Source of the DNA: an uncultured Bacteroidaceae bacterium
Lineage (GTDB): Bacteria > Bacteroidota > Bacteroidia > Bacteroidales > Bacteroidaceae
Assembly (NCBI GenBank): GCA_905233465.1
Contig: CAJOEI010000002.1
Location: 1-64,000 of the forward strand
Direction of reading: 5' to 3'
DNA: 64,000 bases
The position numbers and the translations under genes were made by a program. This document shows, in pieces, positions 27,996 to 37,218 of this stretch (position 1 is its first letter; each line of letters opens with the position of its first letter). The notes beneath the pieces are model-generated. The model did no database searches. It was not told the DNA's origin and saw nothing but the letters and a program-made list of their open reading frames with translations.

Positions 27996-29138
27996 ATGAC
28001 AATCTCACCTCTTGCACGTCCGGTGTATGTTATGGCCAAGCCTGTGGGCTCGGCTTGCAACCTGGCGTGTGACTACTGCTATTACTCGTCCACAGGCGGT
28101 GGGCAGATGTCTGACGCTCTGCTCGAGAACTTCATCAGGCAGTATATCGAGATGCAGACCACGCAGGATGTGCTCTTCACGTGGCACGGCGGTGAACCGA
28201 CGTTGCGCGGTTTGGACTTCTATCGTCGTGTAGTAGCGCTGCAACGGCGCTACGCTGGCGGACGTCATATCGACAATGCTTTGCAGACCAATGGCACGCT
28301 GCTGACGGAGGACTGGTGTCGCTTCCTGCATGACGAGGGGTGGCTGGTGGGCATCAGCATCGACGGACCCGAAGATATGCACAACGCTCTGCGTCACAAC
28401 CGCTGCGGCAAGCCGACGTGGGCTGAGGTGATGCGCAGCGTGGAGATGATGCAGCGTTTTGACGTGCAGTGGAACGCTATGGCCACGATTAACACCGCCA
28501 ATGTGCTGCGGCCGGAGGCATTCTATCGTTTCTTCTGCGACATCGGCTGCGACTATCTGCAGTTCACGCCAGTGGCAGAGGGTGAGACGGGCTGCATCGA
28601 TGGCAGGTCGTGGGGCAGTTTCCTGTGCGGCGTGTTTGATGTATGGGTGCGTCGTGACGTAGGCAGACGCTTTGTACAGATTTTCGATGCCACGCTGGCC
28701 ATGTGGATGGGTGTAGAACCCGGTGTGTGTGTCTTCGGCCCAACCTGCGGCCATGCGGCAGTGATAGAGGCCGACGGTAGCGTGTATTCGTGCGACCATT
28801 TTGCCTATCCGTCGCATCGGCTGGGTCGTCTTGGCGAGAGTGCCGACAGCGGCGATGCACTGGTTGAGTTGTTGTATGGCGAGCGTCAGGCTGTCTTTGG
28901 CCAACAGAAGGCCGACGGACTGACCGACGAGTGCCGGCGTTGTCCCTGGCTATTTGCGTGTCATGGCGAATGTCCTCGCCTGCGCCGAGGTGTGTCTGCC
29001 GACGGCCAAGGCGGGCACAATGTGCTTTGTGCCGGCTACAAGCGCTATTTTGAGCATGTAGCGCCGGCGATGGAGTTCATGCGTCGCGAGCTGCTGGCCG
29101 AGCGTCCGCCAGCCAACGTCATGCGTCTGTACAGATAG
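27996..29138 (+). CDS. Radical SAM/SPASM anaerobic sulfatase-maturating enzyme-like protein
   Basis: About 380 residues. The radical SAM cluster cysteines are C21, C25 and C28 (CNLACDYCYY). LFTWHGGEPTLRG is the usual SAM-contacting region, and the C-terminus holds SPASM cysteines including CVFGPTCGHA, YSCDHFAY, DECRRCPWLFACHGECPR and LCAGYKRYF. Anaerobic sulfatase-maturating enzymes convert Cys or Ser to formylglycine in sulfatases. No sulfatase gene is nearby, so the substrate is encoded elsewhere. ATG 27996 is chosen because upstream codons overlap prmC out of frame. Confidence 0.9.
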   Translation: MTISPLARPVYVMAKPVGSACNLACDYCYYSSTGGGQMSDALLENFIRQYIEMQTTQDVLFTWHGGEPTLRGLDFYRRVVALQRRYAGGRHIDNALQTNGTLLTEDWCRFLHDEGWLVGISIDGPEDMHNALRHNRCGKPTWAEVMRSVEMMQRFDVQWNAMATINTANVLRPEAFYRFFCDIGCDYLQFTPVAEGETGCIDGRSWGSFLCGVFDVWVRRDVGRRFVQIFDATLAMWMGVEPGVCVFGPTCGHAAVIEADGSVYSCDHFAYPSHRLGRLGESADSGDALVELLYGERQAVFGQQKADGLTDECRRCPWLFACHGECPRLRRGVSADGQGGHNVLCAGYKRYFEHVAPAMEFMRRELLAERPPANVMRLYR

Positions 29139-29553
29139 CCTGCTGAGCCTCATCCACGGTGAAGCCACGGCTGAGCATGTGCCGCATCAGCGCCTCGCGT
29201 TCGCCACCGAAGCGCTCGCGGGCTGCTGCCACGCGGCGCGCGACAGCCATATATTCGTCTGCATCAAGGGCGGCGAGAGCCTGTTGTATCTCACTCTGCG
29301 GCAGGCGCTTGGCTGACAGTGCATAAGCTATCTTACGTCGTCCCCAGCCAGCAAAGCGCATCTTGTCGCGGCTGAAGGCGGAGCAGTAGCGGGCATCGTT
29401 GATGAAGTCGGCCTCACGCAGACGGTCGATGATGTCGTCTATGTCAGATGCAGCGATGGCGGCACGCTGCAACTTCTGGCGAATCTCGCTCTCGCAGTGT
29501 TCGCTTCGGCTGCAAAGTGCCGCCATCCGGCTCAATGCCTGTTCTGATGTCAT
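29119..29553 (-). CDS. recX: Regulatory protein RecX
   Basis: A 144-residue helical protein that matches RecX, the inhibitor or modulator of RecA filaments. Typical elements are the N-terminal CSRSEHCESEIRQKL, IIDRLREADFINDARY and FAGWGRRKIAYAL, and the three-helix repeats to the C-terminus. It ends 20 bases inside the convergent anSME coding region. No recA lies in the window. Confidence 0.88.
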   Translation of the reverse strand: MTSEQALSRMAALCSRSEHCESEIRQKLQRAAIAASDIDDIIDRLREADFINDARYCSAFSRDKMRFAGWGRRKIAYALSAKRLPQSEIQQALAALDADEYMAVARRVAAARERFGGEREALMRHMLSRGFTVDEAQQAICTDA

Positions 29554-29570
29554 GTGAGATGTGTCACAAC

Positions 29571-29732
29571 TTATTCTTCGGCGCTGAAGTCCTCCTTACC
29601 AACGCCGCAGATGGGGCATACCCAATCCTCGGGGAGGTCTTCGAAGGCTGTGCCGGGAGCGATGCCGTTGTCGGGATCGCCAAGTTCGGGATCATAGACA
29701 TAACCACAAGGGTCGCAAACGTACTTTTTCAT
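29571..29732 (-). CDS. Rubredoxin
   Basis: A 53-residue iron protein. The two CxxC pairs are C6-x2-C9 and C39-x2-C42, with the conserved [19 protein letters not shown] and [14 protein letters not shown] around them. Rubredoxin passes single electrons. It is encoded 16 bases downstream of a flavodiiron protein, its usual redox partner in oxygen or nitric-oxide reduction in strict anaerobes, and is probably cotranscribed with it. Confidence 0.97.
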   Translation of the reverse strand: MKKYVCDPCGYVYDPELGDPDNGIAPGTAFEDLPEDWVCPICGVGKEDFSAEE

Positions 29733-29748
29733 AATAGGTTGTGTTAGG

Positions 29749-30897
29749 TTAATTAGTAATATGGTTGATTAGCTCTTGCAGCTTAGCTTCGTCGTCAGCC
29801 TTCATGCGTCCACGCAGCGTGACGACAGGTTCTACGATGGTGATGTCCTTCATGGCTTCGAGCTGTGCGCGCATGGTCTTGGCGGCACTAGGAGCCCACG
29901 AGCCGTTCTCGATGAGCGCTACGCGGCGTCGTTGCCATCCCTTGGCAGCGAGGTGGTGCAGAAAGTCGGCCATCGGCGTGAAGACGCCAGCATCGTAGCT
30001 GCTGGCTGCCAGCACAATATTGCCGAAGCGGAAAGCATCTTCGACAGCCTCAGCCATATCGTCACGGCAGAGGTCGGCGGTGGCAACCTTAGGACATCCG
30101 GCAGCCTTCAACATGTCGGCCAGACGCTGCGTGGCGGCGGCGGTGTTGCCGTGGATGCTGGCTGTGGCGATAAAGACGCCTTCTGTCTCTACGCCATAGG
30201 AACTCCAGATAGTGTACAGGCGTATGGCTTCAGCCATCTTCTGGCCTTCGAGCACGGGGCCGTGCAGCGGCATAATCTTGCGGATGTCGAGTGCGGCAGC
30301 CTTCTTGAGCAGTGTGGACACAGGCTGGCCATACTTGCCGCAAATGTTGAAGTAGTAGCGTCGTCCCTCGCATGCCCAATCATCGGGGTCGGCATCGTAG
30401 ACGCCGAACTTGCCGAAGCCGTCGGCCGAGAAGAGGACGTGTTCTGTGCTGTCGTACGTGACCATAACCTCAGGCCAGTGCACCATAGGTGCCATGATGA
30501 ACTGCAGGGTGTGGCTGCCCAGCGACAAAGTGTCGCCTTCCTTCACTGTCTGTATGCGGTCAGCATAGACAGCCTCGTCCACATACTGTGGCAACATCTG
30601 TGCAGCCTTGGCTGAGCACACCAGCTTGAGGCCAGGGTACTGCTTCATGGCTGCCGTGATGCCAGCGCTGTGGTCTGGTTCGAGATGCTGTATAATGAGG
30701 TATGCCGGCTGATGTCCTTCGAGTGCGGCTGCCAGATTGTCCAACCACTGCTGAGTGGTGCGGGCATCACTGGTGTCAAGGATGGCTGTCTGCTCATCGC
30801 AGATGAGATAGGAGTTGTAGCACATGCCATCGGGCGTGTGGTACTGGTTCTCAAAGAGATGCTGCTGAGGGTCGTCGACACCTATGTATTTGATCAT
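29749..30897 (-). CDS. Flavodiiron protein (FprA-type oxygen/NO reductase)
   Basis: 382 residues with a metallo-beta-lactamase domain (1-245) and a flavodoxin domain (about 250-382). The diiron site begins with H71-x-E73-x-D75-H76 and continues with VHWPEVM and the MPLHGPV histidine. The FMN loop is [12 protein letters not shown]. Such proteins reduce O2 to water or NO to N2O with electrons from rubredoxin, whose gene follows directly. This is the expected oxygen-protection pair of an anaerobic bacterium. Confidence 0.93.
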   Translation of the reverse strand: MIKYIGVDDPQQHLFENQYHTPDGMCYNSYLICDEQTAILDTSDARTTQQWLDNLAAALEGHQPAYLIIQHLEPDHSAGITAAMKQYPGLKLVCSAKAAQMLPQYVDEAVYADRIQTVKEGDTLSLGSHTLQFIMAPMVHWPEVMVTYDSTEHVLFSADGFGKFGVYDADPDDWACEGRRYYFNICGKYGQPVSTLLKKAAALDIRKIMPLHGPVLEGQKMAEAIRLYTIWSSYGVETEGVFIATASIHGNTAAATQRLADMLKAAGCPKVATADLCRDDMAEAVEDAFRFGNIVLAASSYDAGVFTPMADFLHHLAAKGWQRRRVALIENGSWAPSAAKTMRAQLEAMKDITIVEPVVTLRGRMKADDEAKLQELINHITN

Positions 30898-30924
30898 GGG
30901 GATTGGTGAGTTGAAAGTTGCTGA

Positions 30925-33333
30925 TTACTTTTTCTTCTCTTCGTTGCCGTAGCCGTAACCATAGCCGCCGTAGCCGTAGCCATAACCGTAGCCATAACCG
31001 TAGCCATAGCCGTAGCGATGCTTCTCCTGCTTGCAGTCGTTGAGGACGATGCAGAGACGGTTGAACTTATGCTCCTGATAGAGACGTTCGAGTTCGGGCA
31101 GATAGCGACGGTCAATCTTGCCCTCGCGCATGACATAGAGCGTCACGTCAGCGATACGGTTGACGATGCCAGCGTCGGCCACGACCTGTGCTGGCACGTT
31201 GTCCACGACGATGTAGTCGTAGGTCTTCTTCAGCTCCTCGATGCACTGCTCCAAACGGTTGCTCATGAGCAACTCAGCAGGATTCGGAGGCATGATGCCT
31301 GCCGGCAACATGTCAACGTGTGTCTCGGGATCCTCGACAACGATGAGCCGCTTGAGATCTTCTATGGCACCGCTGAGGTATGATGTCAGACCGTTGCGCT
31401 TGGTGTTACCCGAGAGCTTGGACTGTGTGCGCTTGCGGATATCCGTGTCGATAAGCACCACACGCTTGCCAGTCATGCCAAGCGTGACGGCAAAGTTGCG
31501 CGAGATGAATGTCTTACCCTCACCAGGAGTTGTGCTGGTGAACATAATCACGCGAGCATCCTTGCTGACAAACGACAGCGAGAAGCGCAACATGCGGAAT
31601 GCCTCGCTGAGGGCGTCGTTCTTGTGCTCGCCAACGATAATCTCGTTGTCCTGAATGCCCTCCTTGCGATGAGGTATCTCGCCAAGTACGGGGATGGTGG
31701 TGTATTGTTCGATGTCCTTGCGGCCACGCACGCCCATGTTGAGAATATTCCTAATGTGGAAATATGCGAATGGCAGTATGATACCGATGATGAGCGACAT
31801 GAGCATTATGACCTTCCTGCGTGGCGAAATGGGGGCATTACTGCCGAAGGGTGTTTCCACAACGCGGATGTTAGCCTCGGTGATAGCCAGCTGCAGCGCT
31901 GTCTCCTCACGCTTGTTGAGAAGGTAGGTATAGAGCGTCTCCTTGATGCTCTGCTGACGTGTGATGTCCAGCACCTGTTTCTCCTTCTGCGGCACGGCGC
32001 TGATGTTGGAGCTGAGTCCGGCTTCCTCCTCTCTGGCGCGGTTGAGCTGCAGGTTGAGCGTTGAGAGGTGCACGTTGGTGGATGAGATGATAGTCTGTCG
32101 CATGTTCTGGAGGTCGACATCAAACTGCTGAACCTGCGTGTTGTTGTCGCCAGCGGACTCGGCTATGCGGTTGCGCTTGAGCATGAGTTCGTTGTACTTC
32201 TGTATCTGCGACAGTATGTTGGCATCGTTGATAGACAGAGTTGGTATGAGGCCGTTGCCATTGACGCTGCTGTTGCGCAACTCATCGAGAAGGTACTGCA
32301 CCACCAGCACCTGGCTCTCAAGCTGGATGCTGCGCTGGCGTGCCGCACTGCTCTGCTGGAGATATGCTGCTGCATCCTGCTTGACATCCACGACGCGGTT
32401 GGTCTGCTTGTACTCAGCCAGCGCGCCCTCGACGGCCGACAGTTCGGCGGTAATGAGCTCAATGCGCTCGTCGATGAAGTTAGCTGTGGACTCGGCTATG
32501 CGGTTCTTATCGTCGATGATGCTCTTGCGATATGCCTCAAGCACAGCGTTAAGGATGTCCTCGGCACGCTGGATATTGGTGTCGGCATAGGTGATGCCCA
32601 CGAGTGTGCTCTCCTTGTCCAGCTCACTGGCCTTGAGCCTGCTGCCATAGGAGTTGGCTGCAGCCTCAATGGTTGTATGTGTCACATGGATTTTCTCACC
32701 ATCAAAAAGGTGGAAGTTCTGGCTGTTGGGCAGGATGGTCACCTGGCCGAAAGGCAGCTTCACCGGTTTGCCTATCTCAACGACTTTGTCAAAGTCCAGT
32801 TCGCCATCAATAGTTTCAATCTTTGAAATGCGCACGGCATTGCCTTCAATCGTGACATCGAAAGACACGGGACGCTCAGTCTCTTCGGGCTGGAACTGCA
32901 CCGTAAACGGGCGCTCATTGTATAGCGAACGTGTGCGCAGATGTCGCTTGTGGGTGTAGCTGACGTCTAAATGCAAATTGCGTGCCACCTCTTTCATCAG
33001 GTTGTGGCTCTGTAGTATATAGACCTCGTTCTTCACACTCGAACCCATCATCACTCCATTGAGCTGCATGAGGGCGTCAGTACCGCCGCGTGTGGTGCGT
33101 CCTGAACCGCTGTTGCTGTCGTCCTTGACGAGCATCACTGCTGCGCGCTGGTAGACGACGGGTCGGGTCATCAGGTAGAGATAGCCCAGTCCGACACACA
33201 GGATGATGGAGACGATGAACCATTTCCATTGATACACAAAGATGTCCAGAATATCGCGCAAGGTAATCATCCCTTCCGTTGGCTTGTTACTCGCACGCTG
33301 ATTTTTGGGGGTTTGATTGATGGTTGTTGCCAT
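30925..33333 (-). CDS. Wzc-like capsular polysaccharide chain-length protein/BY-kinase
   Basis: About 802 residues. A Wzz domain with a first membrane helix (residues about 38-58), a long periplasmic coiled-coil region, a second membrane helix, and a cytoplasmic tyrosine-kinase domain with FTSTTPGEGKTFISRN (Walker A), VVLIDTDIRKR (Walker A') and YDYIVVDNVPA (Walker B). The C-terminal tail is a tyrosine-glycine run (YGYG repeats) that is normally autophosphorylated. Such proteins control export and length of capsule or exopolysaccharide. No other capsule gene is immediately adjacent. ATG 33333 is set by the promoter at 33354-33361. Confidence 0.9.
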   Translation of the reverse strand: MATTINQTPKNQRASNKPTEGMITLRDILDIFVYQWKWFIVSIILCVGLGYLYLMTRPVVYQRAAVMLVKDDSNSGSGRTTRGGTDALMQLNGVMMGSSVKNEVYILQSHNLMKEVARNLHLDVSYTHKRHLRTRSLYNERPFTVQFQPEETERPVSFDVTIEGNAVRISKIETIDGELDFDKVVEIGKPVKLPFGQVTILPNSQNFHLFDGEKIHVTHTTIEAAANSYGSRLKASELDKESTLVGITYADTNIQRAEDILNAVLEAYRKSIIDDKNRIAESTANFIDERIELITAELSAVEGALAEYKQTNRVVDVKQDAAAYLQQSSAARQRSIQLESQVLVVQYLLDELRNSSVNGNGLIPTLSINDANILSQIQKYNELMLKRNRIAESAGDNNTQVQQFDVDLQNMRQTIISSTNVHLSTLNLQLNRAREEEAGLSSNISAVPQKEKQVLDITRQQSIKETLYTYLLNKREETALQLAITEANIRVVETPFGSNAPISPRRKVIMLMSLIIGIILPFAYFHIRNILNMGVRGRKDIEQYTTIPVLGEIPHRKEGIQDNEIIVGEHKNDALSEAFRMLRFSLSFVSKDARVIMFTSTTPGEGKTFISRNFAVTLGMTGKRVVLIDTDIRKRTQSKLSGNTKRNGLTSYLSGAIEDLKRLIVVEDPETHVDMLPAGIMPPNPAELLMSNRLEQCIEELKKTYDYIVVDNVPAQVVADAGIVNRIADVTLYVMREGKIDRRYLPELERLYQEHKFNRLCIVLNDCKQEKHRYGYGYGYGYGYGYGYGGYGYGYGNEEKKK
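30948..31015 (-). repeat. Tyr-Gly codon repeat in the Wzc tail
   Basis: About eleven consecutive TAC/TAT-GGC/GGT codon pairs (a 6-bp tandem unit) encode the YGYG tail, with one GG interruption. Codon choices vary along the run, so recent slippage of the whole array is not obvious. Confidence 0.85.
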
Positions 33334-33353
33334 AATATCGTTAATAAAGCGCG

Positions 33354-33361
33354 CAAAGATA
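33354..33361 (-). promoter_or_regulatory. Promoter -7 element for the Wzc-like gene
   Basis: Minus-strand TATCTTTG, about 20 bases before the ATG at 33333. It falls inside the longer open frame, supporting the internal start. Confidence 0.6.
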
Positions 33362-33470
33362 AGCAAAATAGTCGGTTCACACAGCTTAATAGCCAAAGTT
33401 TTATCAATTTTTACAAAAAAAATTGTCGCAATAGCGAAAAATGCATAACTTGCGCCCCGAAAAGTGTGTT

Positions 33471-34079
33471 ATGGAAAAGAAAATCGCCTTCTTTATATGC
33501 CTATTGATGGCTATCGCGATGACAATGGGGCAACAGGCGTTGCCACCTCAGCGCGGCAACGCCTCGTACTATCACGACCGCTTCCACGGCCGCACGATGG
33601 CCAATGGCGAACGCTACAATAAAGACAGCATGACATGTGCGCACCTGCGTTATCCACTGGGCACTTGGTTGCGTGTCCGCAATTTGTCCAACGGCAAGGA
33701 GGTCGTTGTTCGCGTCACAGATCGTGGACCATATACCCGCAAGTTTGTCATAGACCTCTCACGTGCTGCCGCCCGCGAGTTGGACATCATACAATATGGC
33801 TTCCGGCAGGTGGAGATTACGCCGTTTGTACCAGGCAAGATACCGTTTAAATACGAACCGTCAACCGAACGTCCTGAGCTTGACCTTGGATATACCACAG
33901 ACTTGGCCATCGGAGCACCATACTGGCAAGACGACAGTATTTATATTGCAAAGCACAGGTTGTCGCGTACCAACATCCCGCGGTTGGATCCCGACACGTT
34001 GGCAGCCAAGGTAGAGACAGATACTACGTTGAGGCACAGAGCTGTCTCCGCCATCGGTAAAAGCCGGCAACAGCAATGA
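33471..34079 (+). CDS. RlpA-like septal ring lytic transglycosylase
   Basis: A protein of about 202 residues with a signal peptide (residues 1-21, cleaved near TMGQQA) and a double-psi beta-barrel domain: GNASYYHDRFHGRTMANGE, THCAHLRYPLGTW-like region (here MTCAHLRYPLGTW), VVVRVTDRGPY and FVIDLSRAAARELD. RlpA proteins cleave peptide-stripped glycan. There is no SPOR domain. ATG 33471 begins the hydrophobic leader. The 3' end overlaps the convergent pnuT-like gene by 56 bases. Confidence 0.88.
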   Translation: MEKKIAFFICLLMAIAMTMGQQALPPQRGNASYYHDRFHGRTMANGERYNKDSMTCAHLRYPLGTWLRVRNLSNGKEVVVRVTDRGPYTRKFVIDLSRAAARELDIIQYGFRQVEITPFVPGKIPFKYEPSTERPELDLGYTTDLAIGAPYWQDDSIYIAKHRLSRTNIPRLDPDTLAAKVETDTTLRHRAVSAIGKSRQQQ

Positions 34080-34596
34080 CCACGTACAAGGCGTAGAGCG
34101 AGGCCTTGAAGGGTATGTCTTTCTGGAAGTACAGCCAGCATGTGACAACATCCACAACAATCCAAACCAACCACTGTTCCAAATATTTATGTGCCAGAGC
34201 CCAAATGCCGACCAACGACAAGGCTGTGGTGAAGCTATCTGCTACGGGAACAGTGCTATCGGTGTAGTGTGCAAGGATGTACCAGATTGCGAGCCACAAC
34301 ACTGCAGCAATGGCTGTCCAGCAGATGGCCGTAGCAACAGGGATGTGAGTGATGGGGCGAACATTTGACGTGTCGCCATCACCATAACCCATGCGCCACC
34401 GCCAACAGCCATAGGCAGTCATGGCAAGATAGTAGAATTCCATCCCACAATCGGCATAAAGTCCTTTCTGATAGTAGAGTACAATGCCGAGGAGCTGCAT
34501 CACAGCACCAACAGCCCACATCCATACGCTGGCACGATACTCCAGCAGGATGTACAGAAGGCCAAGGGCTGCCGTGGTGATATCAAGATAATTCAT
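34024..34596 (-). CDS. pnuT: PnuC-family transporter, probably thiamine transporter PnuT
   Basis: 190 residues with about seven hydrophobic segments and the PnuC pattern (LEYRASVWMWAVGAVMQLLG, GMEFYYLAMTAYGCWRW, YLEQWLVWIVVDVVTCWLYF). PnuC proteins facilitate uptake of nicotinamide riboside or, in the PnuT subgroup, thiamine. The gene sits 31 bases downstream of a TonB receptor whose leader is a TPP riboswitch, which strongly favours thiamine. Its coding end overlaps RlpA by 56 bases on the other strand. Confidence 0.9.
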   Translation of the reverse strand: MNYLDITTAALGLLYILLEYRASVWMWAVGAVMQLLGIVLYYQKGLYADCGMEFYYLAMTAYGCWRWRMGYGDGDTSNVRPITHIPVATAICWTAIAAVLWLAIWYILAHYTDSTVPVADSFTTALSLVGIWALAHKYLEQWLVWIVVDVVTCWLYFQKDIPFKASLYALYVVIAVAGFYRWRRQLCAST

Positions 34597-34627
34597 AATG
34601 TCGGGATAACGGGAGAACGAAATATTG

Positions 34628-37036
34628 TCAGAACCTCAGTGCAACAGTGCCCATTGCCGTGAAGCCAGCAGAGGGGATGAAGCCTATCTGATAATAGCGG
34701 TTGTCGTTGGTGTGGCCAGCACTCTCGCATATGGCACTATACACCCATCCGCTGGCAGCATAGCGCGCGTTGAATATGTTGCTGAGATTGGCACCAAAGA
34801 CCACCTCACGCAAGCCCAGTGTTCTATAGCACGGCAGAGTGTATTGCAGTTGAATGTTGGACGTGCTGAAGGCAGGCAGCGAACGGTCGCAGCAGGCTGT
34901 GTTATCGAGATATTGACGCGAGACATAGTTGGTGTGCCACGTGCAGGCGAATCCGCCTTTGTGCACACGGACAAAGCCATTGAGCAGGACGGCTGGCGAA
35001 AAGGCGAGCGTGGAGTGGTCGTAGTGTATCGTCCTTGAGCCATAATCCCAATCCTCTACCACCTCATCGAAGTCGAGTATACGGTTCAGACTCAGTGCGG
35101 CGTTGGCTTCAAGTGTCAGCCAAGGCACCACGTTGATGCCGCCTGTGAGCTCAGCTCCAGTGCGATAGGAGCGTGCGATGTTCGTGGTAAGCTTTTCGCC
35201 AATGTCACTCTCGAGGCCTGTCTGAACAAACTGGTTGGTGTAATACAACATATATAAGCTGGCGCCTGCGTGCCCACGTGTGCCTGTGAAGTTGTATCCC
35301 ATTTCGTAGTCAAAGACCCATTCGGGTTTAGGAGCGGGGTATGAGCCGTTGTCTGTGAAATTGTTGCGTTCTGGTTCGCGGTGGCTGATGGCCTCGCTGA
35401 AATATGCCGTGTGGCCGTCGCGATGCCAGGTAACACCTGCCTTGGGATTGAGGAAATGATAGTGTTCCTCGATGTCGAGTGGCTGGTTATAGAATCGGCT
35501 GTTCTCCTCGTAGAACTTGTCGTTGATGCCGCTGGTTTGGTAGCCCACATGACGATACTGCACATCGCCGAACAGTGTCCATTCAGGGTCAATGTCATAG
35601 GCCATCTTAACAAAGACGTTGTGGTCGCCCTTGCGCGCATCACTGTCGTAGTAGGTGTAGCGTCCGTCCTTGAGCAATGTAGCAGCAAGTTCGGGATTGG
35701 CGGCGTAGGTGAGGTAGCCGAAATGTGTGCCTGTGAACTGACGAATGTTGAAACCTGTGCGCACATCCCATGCGCCGTGATAGTAGCGTGCATTGGCCAC
35801 TATTTCCATCGTGTTCTGCTCCAGCCCTTTCTGGCGTACGAAATCGTCCTTCTTCAACGTCGTTCCGTCGGACATAACGAAGTTCGAGAGCCCGATCTTC
35901 TTCAACTTGTTCTGCGAGCGAAACTCTTCGTAATAGCCGTAGCCATAAGTGTAGTGGGCCGTGGAGGCGAAGCTCCAGCGGTCGTTGATGTTCCACGCTA
36001 CGGACAGCAAGTTATGATCCTGAGTGAAGTTATCAGTTGTATGTGGCCAGAAACCACCTTGATACTCGTAGCGTTGGGTAACGTAATTGCCATCAGCATC
36101 TCTCACGAAGTTACCGTCTGCATCGTAGGTAAGCGTCTCATAAAGAGTGTTGTATCGTCCCAGACCGCTGTCAAAGAGGTCTTTGTACGTATGTATGCCT
36201 GTGGCAGCGCCATAGGTGCCGTCCATGAGGCTGAGATTGTTGTCGCCCGCAGTGACGCCGTTCCACGCCTGCCCAGTATGCTCGTAGTTGCCAATGTTCT
36301 TGTAGCGGATGGTGAGCCTGTCGTTGGGCATGAAGGTAACGCCACCATAGAACGAGCCCGAACGCCCATCCGTGCCGTTAAGATAGCCGTCGGTCTGTGT
36401 CTGATGCCATGCGCCGTCGATGACAAGCTTGTTCCATAGCAGGCCCGTCGATGCCGAAGCGCCGTAGTTCATCGTATTGTAAGAGCCATAGCTGAAGCTC
36501 ACCTCGCCACGAGGTGTGGGCGATGGTGTGGCTGTGCTCAACGAGATGGATCCAGCAAAGGCTCCGTCGCCATTGGTAGATGTACCCACGCCGCGCTGCA
36601 CCTCCACAGAGCCCAACAGCGAGGCGTAGGAATTCATGTTTGCCCAGAACACGCACTGATCCTCAGGCGAATTCAGCGCTACACCATCCAGCGTCACGTT
36701 GATGCGCGAGTCACCAGCGCCGCGGATACGCATGTATGTGGTTCCTGTGCCGAGGCCATTCTCACCCCATGCCATCACCCCAGGAGTCTGAGACAGCAAC
36801 ATCGGCAGCTCGCGACCCGTAAGCGAGTGTCGCTGCAGTTCCTGATACTTGAGCTTTGTAGTGGCATAAGGCGCGTTTTTCTGTGTACGCACGCCGCTGA
36901 CCACGACCTCCTGCATCTCAGCCATATGCAATGAATCGACATCATTGCCAACAATCTGTGCCAGAGTAGGCACCATACCTTCTGCAGTCACAGCCACCGC
37001 AATAGCGACAGCCAGACCCATTAATCTGATTTTCAT
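34628..37036 (-). CDS. TonB-dependent outer-membrane receptor, probably for thiamine
   Basis: 802 residues. After a signal peptide (about 27 residues) comes a TonB-box-like EMQEVVVSGVRTQ, a plug domain with TGRELPMLLSQTPGVMAWGE, MRIRGAGDSRINVTLDGVAL and VEVQRGVGTSTNGDGAF, and a beta-barrel ending in an aromatic strand (FTAMGTVALRF). The TPP riboswitch directly upstream and the PnuT-type gene downstream identify vitamin B1 or its derivatives as the likely ligand, the organisation known from Bacteroides. The thiamine pyrophosphokinase gene that often follows is not present here. Confidence 0.92.
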   Translation of the reverse strand: MKIRLMGLAVAIAVAVTAEGMVPTLAQIVGNDVDSLHMAEMQEVVVSGVRTQKNAPYATTKLKYQELQRHSLTGRELPMLLSQTPGVMAWGENGLGTGTTYMRIRGAGDSRINVTLDGVALNSPEDQCVFWANMNSYASLLGSVEVQRGVGTSTNGDGAFAGSISLSTATPSPTPRGEVSFSYGSYNTMNYGASASTGLLWNKLVIDGAWHQTQTDGYLNGTDGRSGSFYGGVTFMPNDRLTIRYKNIGNYEHTGQAWNGVTAGDNNLSLMDGTYGAATGIHTYKDLFDSGLGRYNTLYETLTYDADGNFVRDADGNYVTQRYEYQGGFWPHTTDNFTQDHNLLSVAWNINDRWSFASTAHYTYGYGYYEEFRSQNKLKKIGLSNFVMSDGTTLKKDDFVRQKGLEQNTMEIVANARYYHGAWDVRTGFNIRQFTGTHFGYLTYAANPELAATLLKDGRYTYYDSDARKGDHNVFVKMAYDIDPEWTLFGDVQYRHVGYQTSGINDKFYEENSRFYNQPLDIEEHYHFLNPKAGVTWHRDGHTAYFSEAISHREPERNNFTDNGSYPAPKPEWVFDYEMGYNFTGTRGHAGASLYMLYYTNQFVQTGLESDIGEKLTTNIARSYRTGAELTGGINVVPWLTLEANAALSLNRILDFDEVVEDWDYGSRTIHYDHSTLAFSPAVLLNGFVRVHKGGFACTWHTNYVSRQYLDNTACCDRSLPAFSTSNIQLQYTLPCYRTLGLREVVFGANLSNIFNARYAASGWVYSAICESAGHTNDNRYYQIGFIPSAGFTAMGTVALRF

Positions 37037-37058
37037 TTATGTCTTGCTTGGTTTATGC

Positions 37059-37142
37059 TTATCATTCCTACGTCGGCATTACCCGTTTCAGGTTCACGAG
37101 GGTTTGATCTCAGCCAGCCACATGGCAAGCACCCCTTGATAA
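37059..37142 (-). promoter_or_regulatory. TPP riboswitch (thi-box)
   Basis: The minus strand carries the conserved TPP aptamer: an outer P1 stem (TTATCA paired with TGATAA), GGGGTGC, the CTGAGATC P3 entry with ACCC, then GAACCTGA and CGGGTAATGCCGACGTAGG. It lies between the promoter at 37149 and the TonB receptor start at 37036 and should repress the receptor and transporter when thiamine pyrophosphate is abundant. Confidence 0.95.
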
Positions 37143-37148
37143 TTGGCG

Positions 37149-37156
37149 CAAAGGTA
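37149..37156 (-). promoter_or_regulatory. Promoter -7 element for the thiamine uptake operon
   Basis: Minus-strand TACCTTTG, immediately before the first base of the TPP aptamer, so the transcript begins with the riboswitch. Confidence 0.7.
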
Positions 37157-37159
37157 ACC

Positions 37160-37197
37160 AAAAAGAGCGAAAGCAAAGGTATGCTTCCGCTCTTTTT
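37160..37197 (-). terminator. Bidirectional terminator between the DUF4236 gene and the thiamine operon
   Basis: AAAAAGAGCG...CGCTCTTTTT inverted arms with an inner AAGCA/TGCTT pairing form a hairpin with A and T runs on both sides. It ends the DUF4236 transcript before the next promoter. The loop contains a second TACCTTTG on the minus strand. Confidence 0.75.
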
Positions 37198-37218
37198 AAC
37201 GTTGTTTAACTGTCCAGT

